From an uncultured Clostridia bacterium (GTDB taxonomy: Bacteria; Bacillota; Clostridia; Peptostreptococcales; Anaerovoracaceae), in contig CAKQIZ010000069.1 of the NCBI GenBank assembly GCA_934247125.1, positions 1 through 10,246 of the forward strand: a stretch of DNA of 10,246 bases, in the 5' to 3' direction. Made by a program: the position numbers and the translations under genes. The notes beneath the pieces were generated by a model. It searched no databases, had not been told where the DNA came from, and was given only the letters and a program-made list of their open reading frames with translations. Of the stretch, positions 4,384 through 10,246 are shown piece by piece. Every line of letters starts with the position of its first letter. Positions within the stretch are counted from its first letter, which is position 1.

Positions 4384-5955
4384 ATGAAATTTTCGAGAAA
4401 AATGCTGGCCTTCGCACTGAGTGCGATAATGATCCTCGGTGCGATGGCTCCGGTGACTGCGATGGCGGCAGAAACGACGCAGCCGTCGATATCTGCGGCA
4501 AATGTAACGCTGCGCTACACGGGTGATCCGCTGAAGATCAATCTCACGTACAGCGGAGATGATACGTGGGCAGGCAAGACAGATGAGGAGAAGCTGGCAG
4601 AGCTCGAAGGCTATGCCGAAGCGGTGGAGAAAGTGACTATCATAGCTGACGGTAAAGCGAAGGAGCTGACGGCAGAGCAGTGGTCGATAAAAGCAGATAC
4701 TGTAAAAGGCAGGAACACAGGAGAAATGTCATACAGGATGGTTCTGAGCCTCAAGCGTACAGCAGAAGATCCGATACTCAACGTATCAACAGCAGAACGT
4801 ACAAAGACATTTACTGTAAAGCTCGATACATCGGGTGATAAAGGCTCATTACAGGCTGACTTCAGCGCTACGATGTACGGTGCGGAGACATTGCAGGTAA
4901 GGCTGATCGACAAAGACGGCAATGTGAAGACTGCAAAGACCTTTACAAAAGACGAGATAAAGCAGATGAGCAGCGGTGAGGACAAGTGGCACAACACTAT
5001 CTGCGGTATGAGAGGTCTGACTGTGTTCAGAGCACAGGGAACTGATATAAACGACATCTTCAAGGCAGCCGGCATAACCTTCGAGCAGGGTATGACCCTG
5101 AAGCTGAGAACTAATGACAGCGCAAAGGAGTCAAATGACAGCATTACGGAGGATGCATACTACTCGAGAGGTATATTCACATATGAACATCTGATGCAGG
5201 ACAGATATGCATTCCCGGGAGTATATACAGACGAATCGCTCAAGAACACTCTGCTCAGCAGCGGAAGATTCGATGACGGTGTGAAGACGGCTCTCGGCAG
5301 AGCTGACAAGACCAAAGTAGAGCCGATGCTCGCATATCAGTATGACGAAGTGGTCTTCAGAAATGACCAGACAAAGCCTGCCGGTGCATATGACAGCCTC
5401 ATTGCAAAGGAAAACACGTTCAGATTCCTGTTCGGTATCGCGATGGATCCTGAGGACAGCACTAAGGTCGCAGGGGAGACGACTACGTGGTCGGCGACTT
5501 ATACAGTATTCGGCATGGACGTGATCGAAGGCGAAAAGACTGCAGCACCTGTTATCACTCCAAACGGAGGCGAATTCAAGGACAAGCAGAAAGTTTCGAT
5601 AAGCTGTGAAACAGAGGATGCTGTGATCTACTACACGACAGACGGAAGCGATCCGAAGAGCAGCGATACCAGAATAGAATATAAAGGAACTTTTACTCTT
5701 GAAAAGGCCGCAGTAGTAAAAGCATATGCTATAAAGAACGGCATAATGCCAAGCGATATCGTAAGTGCGGAATTTACACAGCCGAAAACACCTGCGGACG
5801 CAGGAAAGACTGACGGGAAAAAAGATCAAAGCAGCGGCACAGCTACCGGTGATGATTTCAGCATCATGCTGTGGGCGGGAGCACTGATTCTCGCAGCAGC
5901 TGCAGGCGGTGCTGTGATAGCATTCAGAAAAAAGAATGCAGGCAGAAGCAGATAA
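4384..5955 (+). CDS. Secreted, membrane-anchored protein with sulfite-oxidase-like and chitobiase-C-like domains
   Basis: The 523-residue product has a Sec signal peptide (MKFSRK, hydrophobic core, AMA cleavage after residue 28). Residues about 30-160 form a beta-rich region I do not recognise. Residues about 165-380 carry the same core as the upstream lipoprotein (GTDINDIFKAAGI, 219-231, after a strand containing Cys207). Residues 388-465 match the chitobiase/beta-hexosaminidase C-terminal-type domain (PF13290-like): APVITPNGG, then IYYTTDGSDP and VKAYAIKNG. After a Lys/Ser/Gly linker comes TATGDD, a transmembrane helix (492-514) and the basic tail RKKNAGRSR. This layout imitates a sortase signal but lacks LPxTG, so the protein is probably held by its C-terminal helix with the bulk outside. 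No catalytic motif is visible. AAGGAGG (4368-4374) nine bases upstream fixes the start. It lies 86 bp after the lipoprotein gene, probably in the same transcript. Confidence 0.93.
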   Translation: MKFSRKMLAFALSAIMILGAMAPVTAMAAETTQPSISAANVTLRYTGDPLKINLTYSGDDTWAGKTDEEKLAELEGYAEAVEKVTIIADGKAKELTAEQWSIKADTVKGRNTGEMSYRMVLSLKRTAEDPILNVSTAERTKTFTVKLDTSGDKGSLQADFSATMYGAETLQVRLIDKDGNVKTAKTFTKDEIKQMSSGEDKWHNTICGMRGLTVFRAQGTDINDIFKAAGITFEQGMTLKLRTNDSAKESNDSITEDAYYSRGIFTYEHLMQDRYAFPGVYTDESLKNTLLSSGRFDDGVKTALGRADKTKVEPMLAYQYDEVVFRNDQTKPAGAYDSLIAKENTFRFLFGIAMDPEDSTKVAGETTTWSATYTVFGMDVIEGEKTAAPVITPNGGEFKDKQKVSISCETEDAVIYYTTDGSDPKSSDTRIEYKGTFTLEKAAVVKAYAIKNGIMPSDIVSAEFTQPKTPADAGKTDGKKDQSSGTATGDDFSIMLWAGALILAAAAGGAVIAFRKKNAGRSR

Positions 5956-6009
5956 GAAGCATATAACTATGCAATACACTTACTTTCATTATGTCAAATA
6001 AAGTAACAG

Positions 6010-6056
6010 GGGAAAGCAGGAGATCGGACAGTGTTTCGGTCTCCATATTCCCTTTA
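6010..6056 (+). terminator. Large imperfect hairpin, possible terminator
   Basis: GGAGATCGGA (6019-6028) pairs with TTCGGTCTCC (6035-6044) over ten pairs, two of them G-T, with a six-base loop. Outside a small internal loop, GGGAA (6010-6014) pairs with TTCCC (6048-6052), and TTTAT follows. The stem is strong but the T-run is only three bases, so read-through into the next gene is likely. It lies between two genes of related character and may tune expression rather than separate operons. Confidence 0.45.
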
Positions 6057-6092
6057 TAAAGAGCGTTAATACAATAGAAAACTCAGGTGAAA

Positions 6093-6929
6093 ATGGACAG
6101 AAACAAAGCAGGAAACAGATGCGCGATGATCCGCAGGGTGTTTATGGCAGCGGCGACAGCTGTCGTATCAGCAGCGATGCTGGCATCGTGCGGCAGCGTA
6201 AAAACGGATGCTGAATACTCGCCGCAGCTCGAAGATGTGACAGTCGGGTCATACAGCGAGGGTTCGGAGGACAGCCAGTATGTCACGGCGGATCTGATAT
6301 TCGACAGGGAGATCGCGGTCACGGATGAAAAATGCAGCGATCTGCGTATCACGATCTCAGATGAACGAGTGAAAGACGACGAGTGCGAGCTCACGGCCGG
6401 TGACGATGAAAATACGGCGAGGATAAAGATCTCGGTAGATGCGATCACGAAAGGCATCCTGAAGATCGAACCTGTGGAAAAAGAAAAAGGTATTTCGTGT
6501 ATCAGAAGCGCCGATGAAAAGTACGCAGTGCAGGATTTTACACTGGAAGCGCTGATACCATCGGGAGTAACTCTGTCAACGGTGTCGTCAGAGCCCGGAA
6601 AAGTCGTGAAATCCGTGGATTCGGTCTGGAACATACGAAGTATCGCATGGGTCGGCATAACTGAAAACGGGGAGCTGGTACCGGTTTCGGAGACCAGAGC
6701 GCTGGAAATGCTGGATGGGTACGCAGCAGTGCACGGTCATGAATTCCTCGCGGAAAACGACAGAGATATAGCGGCAGGGATAGTCGAGACCCTGCAGAAC
6801 AATTACGGAGCTGAATACTCCGTATCGTGTTCAAAAAACATCATAACAGTAGAAAAACAGGGCTTTGATGCAGAGCTTGACATAGATATATATTCGTACA
6901 GGAAGATAAACGGCAGATCGATAAAGTAA
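6093..6929 (+). CDS. Putative lipoprotein of unknown function
   Basis: From the ATG at 6093 the product has 278 residues. A signal peptide with Arg residues and an Ala-rich core ends in the lipobox LASC (Cys33), predicting lipid anchoring on the outer membrane face. The mature part is acidic. Residues about 45-155 look beta-rich and Ig-like (YVTADLIFDREIAV, DLRITISDERV), and residues about 180-275 form a mixed alpha/beta region (DIAAGIVETLQNNYGAEYSV, then a strand pair). I recognise no family. The start is uncertain: AGGTGA (6085-6090) is only two bases from ATG 6093, whereas the in-frame ATG at 6126 has AGGAAA (6110-6115) ten bases upstream and would give a compact 22-residue signal, MIRRVF to LASC. 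GTG at 6087 is a third, less likely option. The gene lies 137 bp after its left neighbour and 52 bp before its right one. Confidence 0.88.
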   Translation: MDRNKAGNRCAMIRRVFMAAATAVVSAAMLASCGSVKTDAEYSPQLEDVTVGSYSEGSEDSQYVTADLIFDREIAVTDEKCSDLRITISDERVKDDECELTAGDDENTARIKISVDAITKGILKIEPVEKEKGISCIRSADEKYAVQDFTLEALIPSGVTLSTVSSEPGKVVKSVDSVWNIRSIAWVGITENGELVPVSETRALEMLDGYAAVHGHEFLAENDRDIAAGIVETLQNNYGAEYSVSCSKNIITVEKQGFDAELDIDIYSYRKINGRSIK

Positions 6930-6981
6930 CGGAAAAATCAAGTCGATCATAAGGTCATGAAAACTATCGGAGGTAACTGAA

Positions 6982-8226
6982 ATGAAAAAGACAGCTAAGC
7001 GGAGTCTGATATTCGTACTGGCTCTGCTGATAACAGGAGTGATGACGTGTTCTGACTCATTCGCATATTTCCAGAGAGGAAGTGTGGGAGTGTATGCAGG
7101 GCAGAGCAGTGTATCTGTATCGCAGGGAGGCTCGGCGGCGGTGAGCCTTTCATTTTCTCCGGCATCAAGTTCCCAGCTTCCGGGCTGCGGCATGGCGGAA
7201 TGTCCGCAGATCTGCGGTGAGAAAGACTGCCTTGATGCGAATGGAGAATGTAAATGCGCAGGAACTACATATAAGACATATTATGCATCTGCCGACGCGT
7301 ATTCGAGCAATACGAGTGTAGCGACTGCGTCGTGCAGCGGCAGCACTGTGTATATCACCGGCATTTCGCCCGGCAGCGCGACGATAACGGTCACTGCGTC
7401 GCTCAGGCAGTTCACGAGCACATCGACGAGCATATACGTGACAGTAAGCGGCAGCACGCAGGCGACAACACAGGCGACGACAGCTTCGTCAGGACAGGTG
7501 TCAGCAAAACCGGCAAAGAAAAACAAATCAAAGAAAAGTGATAAAAACGAAAAGGAAACCGAAACCGAAGGAACGACAAAGACGGTGGACAGCGATCGCG
7601 GCAAGATCAGTTTCGTGATGATACCTGACGGCAAGACCGGAAAAGACGCGCTTGAAAGTATCAAGGGGAAAGACGACTTTGTCGACTTCCAGAAGAAAGA
7701 CGATGCAGACACGATCCTCTACGCCTGGGAATTCGCAGGAAAGGATGTGACTGAACCGAGAGATATGGATCTCAATCTCGAATTCAGCCGGGAGGCATTC
7801 AAGGGCTGCAAATACGGCTCGAAATCCGATTCACTGTATATACAGAGAGGCGACAAGGAGGCGCTGCCGGGCAAGGCGAGCACTTACATCAGAGTGGCAG
7901 ACTGGTTCAAGGATTCGGACAAGCTTTACCTGTATTCGTTCGACAAGGAAAACGGAGCCAGGGCCATAGAGGATGAGCTGAGTGTCGAGAACGGATATGT
8001 GACATGCAGCACTATGTACGGAGAAGCCGATAAATACATACTTTCCACAGAAAAATGGGATGTGGCGAAGGAAACTGTAAAAGAGGAAAAAGGCAGTCAT
8101 ACGGGAGTGTGGATCGGTATCGCGGCGGCAGTGCTGATAGCGGTGCTGGCAGCGGCATACATCGTGAAGAACAGAAAGAAAACACCGGCAGAGCCTCTGG
8201 AAGAAACAGAAGAGGGCGACGAGTAA
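6982..8226 (+). CDS. Secreted type I membrane protein with a Big2-like domain containing a six-cysteine insert
   Basis: The 414-residue product has a signal peptide (KKTAKR, hydrophobic core, cleavage near SFA at 26-28). Residues 34-157 read as one Big2/Ig-like domain: VYAGQSSVSVSQGGSAAVSLSF at the front, and SSNTSVATAS...STVYITGISPGSATITVTAS (108-140) at the back. These halves are separated by an insert with six cysteines at 69, 74, 78, 83, 90 and 92. Residues 158-205 are a linker, first Thr/Ala/Gln-rich and then Lys/Glu-rich. Residues about 207-355 are an unrecognised globular domain (ILYAWEFAGKDVTEPRDMDL; LYLYSFD). A helix (375-395), a basic stop-transfer KNRKK and a short acidic tail follow, placing the C-terminus inside. 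GGAGG (6969-6973), eight bases from the ATG, fixes the start. The ABC ATPase gene begins one base after its stop, so the protein may be a transporter partner. Confidence 0.93.
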   Translation: MKKTAKRSLIFVLALLITGVMTCSDSFAYFQRGSVGVYAGQSSVSVSQGGSAAVSLSFSPASSSQLPGCGMAECPQICGEKDCLDANGECKCAGTTYKTYYASADAYSSNTSVATASCSGSTVYITGISPGSATITVTASLRQFTSTSTSIYVTVSGSTQATTQATTASSGQVSAKPAKKNKSKKSDKNEKETETEGTTKTVDSDRGKISFVMIPDGKTGKDALESIKGKDDFVDFQKKDDADTILYAWEFAGKDVTEPRDMDLNLEFSREAFKGCKYGSKSDSLYIQRGDKEALPGKASTYIRVADWFKDSDKLYLYSFDKENGARAIEDELSVENGYVTCSTMYGEADKYILSTEKWDVAKETVKEEKGSHTGVWIGIAAAVLIAVLAAAYIVKNRKKTPAEPLEETEEGDE

Positions 8227-8227
8227 C

Positions 8228-9145
8228 ATGATATCGGCAGAACATATCACAAAAAGCTTCGGTGATTTCACGGTCCTTTCGGACGTGAGCCTGACTGTGA
8301 AAAAAGGAGAGATATACGGTCTCATAGGCTACAACGGAGTCGGCAAGACCACGCTCCTGAAAATAATGTGCGGGATTTACAGGCCTGATTCGGGGCGTGC
8401 TCTGATAAACAGCCAGCCTGTCTATGAAAATCCGGCTGTAAAGCAGCAGTGTTTTTTCATGACGGAGGAGGCGTCGTTTTTCCTGCAGTCATCGCTGAAC
8501 AGGATGAGAAAGTTCTACTCGGGGTATTATCCTGACTGGAGCGATGAAACCTTCAACGGACTGGTGAAATGGTTCGGAGTGGATCCATCCATGAAAATAA
8601 GCAGGTTTTCGAAGGGCATGCAGCGACAGGCAAGCCTGATACTGGCGTTTTCCACACGACCTGCATACCTTTTTCTGGATGAGGCGTTCGACGGTCTCGA
8701 CTATTCCATGAGAAGACAGGTCAGAGACATGTTCAGGTTTTATGTAAAAAACAGGGGAGCAACGATCCTTGTGACATCGCACAATCTGAAGGAGCTGGAG
8801 GACCTGGCGGATCACATAGGGATGCTGCATGAAGGCAGGCTGACCTTCGATGATTCGACAGGACAGATGAGAAAAAGCTATCAGGCCTGCGAATTCACTT
8901 ATGCAGGCGATATCGAATCGATCGGTATCAGCGAGATAGAATTGATAGAAAAAACAGATATTTTGGATGAAAAGACGGACAGTGCACGGTATTACTGTAT
9001 AATCCATGCCTCGGAAAAGGACGCGCGCAGGAAACTGCAGGCTGCGGGCGCAGAGGACATACAGTCGAGACCGGTGCAGCTGGAGGAATTTTTCCGTATG
9101 GAAAGGAAAGAACGTGACGCTGACTGGGAAAAAATCTTCAGATAG
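8228..9145 (+). CDS. ABC transporter ATP-binding protein (ABC-2 type, YtrB/BcrA-like)
   Basis: This 305-residue ATPase would power the permease encoded next. Walker A is GYNGVGKTT (34-42; the usual GxNGAGKTT with Val for Ala). The Q-loop region reads FFMTEEASFF (76-85), without the usual Gln, as in several YtrB/BcrA-like proteins. The signature is FSKGMQRQ (127-134), Walker B LFLDE (148-152), the D-loop GLD (156-158) and the switch His H185 (TSHN). Residues about 215-305 are a C-terminal extension without transport motifs, common in this group. The ATG is one base after the preceding stop codon, with AGAGGG at 8212-8217 inside the upstream gene, so translation is probably coupled. The 3' end overlaps the permease start by 32 bases. 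The substrate is unknown; candidates for this group include lipids, peptides and antimicrobial peptides. Confidence 0.96.
   Translation: MISAEHITKSFGDFTVLSDVSLTVKKGEIYGLIGYNGVGKTTLLKIMCGIYRPDSGRALINSQPVYENPAVKQQCFFMTEEASFFLQSSLNRMRKFYSGYYPDWSDETFNGLVKWFGVDPSMKISRFSKGMQRQASLILAFSTRPAYLFLDEAFDGLDYSMRRQVRDMFRFYVKNRGATILVTSHNLKELEDLADHIGMLHEGRLTFDDSTGQMRKSYQACEFTYAGDIESIGISEIELIEKTDILDEKTDSARYYCIIHASEKDARRKLQAAGAEDIQSRPVQLEEFFRMERKERDADWEKIFR
9103..9110 (+). promoter_or_regulatory. Ribosome binding site supporting the GTG start of the permease
   Basis: AAAGGAAAG-type purine-rich sequence in the last codons of the ATPase gene has AGG at 9104-9106, seven bases before GTG 9114. No ATG lies in this frame before the first membrane helix, so this site decides the start. 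Confidence 0.6.
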
Positions 9146-10246
9146 AAGCCGCAGGGCGGCCGGAAAACTGAATATATGGAAACATGACACGGCTTTTGTG
9201 CTCGGCAGGAACGGATGGATCTTTCTGGCAGGAACGGTGATATTCCTGATACTGATACCGTTTTTTACAGCAGGGCTGCCGGGAGACTCCATCTACAATA
9301 TCGAGGTCACTCACGATCAGCTCAAGTTCAGGCTGATAAATGACGATGTGTTCATTCCTGTGATGGTGGCGGCAGTAGTGATGGGACTCGTTGCCGGAAG
9401 CTCGATGTTCCGTTTCGTGCAGGACAAGAAGGAGACCACGATCTTCTTTTCGATGGGTATCACGAGAACGAGGCTTTTCATAGACAGACTCGCCACTGCA
9501 TTCGTGATGCTGGCGCTGATGACAGTGATACCGGTGGCAGTTTCCGTCGCGCTCAATATAAGCGCAGTCGGCGGATATCAGTGCCTGGTGAGGAATGCGG
9601 TGTTCCTGTGTATAGGGCTGTTCCTAATGGCGGCAGTCAGCTGCACAGTGGCCGTGATAATGAGCCTGCTGTCGGGCAATCTGATGGAGATGGTGATCTA
9701 CTGGGCCTGCGGCATGTCGATACCGACAGTCATATGCTGCGGGATCAACATACTGATGAAAAAGCTCTACTGGGGAAATGCCTGGGGAGTAGTGGCATAT
9801 TCAGGGACCGAGCAGATCGGAGAATCTCTGCTTGATCGCTTTTCGATACTGAACCAGCTGCTGTTTTTCAAAGAGCAGCTGGAAACACATGCACAGTTCA
9901 TGCGGCCGCTGAGCACTGATACGCCTGAGGCTGTGTCCTGGTGGATCGCCGCAGTATGGACCGCAGTGCTGGCGGCACTGGTGGTGCTGGCATGGTGGAT
10001 CCTCAAGAAATGGAAGGCGGAAAACGCAGGCATAACAGGCAGCTGCAGGGTATTTGCAGAAATAACCGCAGCGCTGACAGGTTTCATGATGTTCGCACTG
10101 GTGTTTGCATATATCTTCGACTACAGCACAGTGCTGGCGGTCATACTGGGCATACTGGCATTCGCGGCAATGCATCTGTTCTGGAAAAAGGCAGGCATAT
10201 TCGGACGTATAAAGGTCCGCACTCAGCTGACCGGCGCACTGATACA
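9114..10246 (+). CDS. ABC-2-type transporter permease (3' end outside the window)
   Basis: From GTG 9114 the frame stays open to the last base of the window: 377 codons plus two bases, C-terminus missing. The N-terminus is basic and cytoplasmic (MTLTGKKSSDRSRRAAGKLN). Hydrophobic helices are predicted near residues 35-53, 80-97, 127-149, 162-184, 193-213, 276-296, 314-336 and 339-355. The segment FVQDKKETTIFFSMGITRTRLF (101-122) between helices two and three resembles the cytosolic coupling segment seen in ABC-2-type permeases (the pattern ends in a permuted SLPxTR-like motif). A polar loop (214-275) follows helix five. The gene overlaps the ATPase gene by 32 bases, so the two are translationally coupled and form one transporter. 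The frame is easily missed because of its GTG start and the truncation by the window edge. Confidence 0.9.
   Translation, partial: MTLTGKKSSDRSRRAAGKLNIWKHDTAFVLGRNGWIFLAGTVIFLILIPFFTAGLPGDSIYNIEVTHDQLKFRLINDDVFIPVMVAAVVMGLVAGSSMFRFVQDKKETTIFFSMGITRTRLFIDRLATAFVMLALMTVIPVAVSVALNISAVGGYQCLVRNAVFLCIGLFLMAAVSCTVAVIMSLLSGNLMEMVIYWACGMSIPTVICCGINILMKKLYWGNAWGVVAYSGTEQIGESLLDRFSILNQLLFFKEQLETHAQFMRPLSTDTPEAVSWWIAAVWTAVLAALVVLAWWILKKWKAENAGITGSCRVFAEITAALTGFMMFALVFAYIFDYSTVLAVILGILAFAAMHLFWKKAGIFGRIKVRTQLTGALI

Noticed and set aside
5131..5979. 282-codon - strand frame with hydrophobic and Cys-rich stretches
   Set aside because: It lies wholly opposite a gene with a signal peptide, known domain and good ribosome binding site; its composition is what antisense reading of that gene produces.
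8489..9292. 267-codon - strand frame opposite the ATPase gene
   Set aside because: The + strand shows all ABC ATPase motifs and the overlapping permease start, and the antisense frame shows no motif.
9581..9835. 84-codon + strand frame inside the permease
   Set aside because: It is a different frame within a continuous membrane-protein reading frame, with no ribosome binding site and no hydrophobic pattern.
1..10246. tRNA, rRNA, insertion sequence or phage attachment signatures
   Set aside because: None of the conserved tRNA/rRNA segments, transposase frames, or terminal inverted repeats with target duplications was seen on either strand.

Overview
The window looks like chromosomal DNA of a spore-forming Bacillota, most likely a Clostridia-class anaerobe. 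The support is strong AGGAGG-type ribosome binding sites, frequent ATA/AGA/AGG codons at moderate GC, a BclA-like collagen protein, near-consensus Spo0A boxes and a sigma-K-type promoter. No species can be named from the sequence. Every confident gene is on the + strand.

Left part (1-2441). A 393-bp leader holds a weak hairpin, two diverged copies of a 50-bp inverted-repeat unit and a doubtful 54-codon ORF. It is followed by a family-2 glycosyltransferase with a helical-repeat C-terminal half (394-1488) and a collagen-like protein with 73 uninterrupted Gly-X-Y triplets (1602-2441). Thirty-six of the Y positions are Thr. The likely reading is that the glycosyltransferase decorates Thr of the collagen rod, as proposed for BclA-type spore glycoproteins. 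A good match to a sigma-K promoter (1464-1492) overlaps the end of the glycosyltransferase gene and would drive the collagen gene late in the mother cell.

Middle (2442-2824). This 383-bp intergenic region contains three copies of a 10-mer, a terminator-like hairpin, two perfect Spo0A boxes facing each other, a second inverted repeat interlocked with them, and a 13-bp palindrome. It is the most information-dense non-coding stretch in the window.

Right part (2825-10246). Six co-directional genes follow: a lipoprotein with two domains carrying a GV-x-L-x-x-LL-x-x-AG-like motif (2825-4297); a secreted, membrane-anchored protein with one more such domain plus a chitobiase-C-like domain (4384-5955); a lipoprotein of unknown function (6093-6929); a secreted type I membrane protein with a Big2-like domain interrupted by a six-cysteine cluster (6982-8226); an ABC ATPase (8228-9145); and the start of its polytopic permease (9114 to the window end, GTG start, incomplete). 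The last three are tightly spaced or overlapping and surely co-transcribed. I read this as a cell-envelope module: four extracytoplasmic proteins attached to the membrane by lipid or a transmembrane helix, followed by an ABC-2-type transporter. The shared domain type and gene order suggest a functional unit whose role is not known to me. The Spo0A boxes suggest it is tied to the switch into stationary phase or sporulation.
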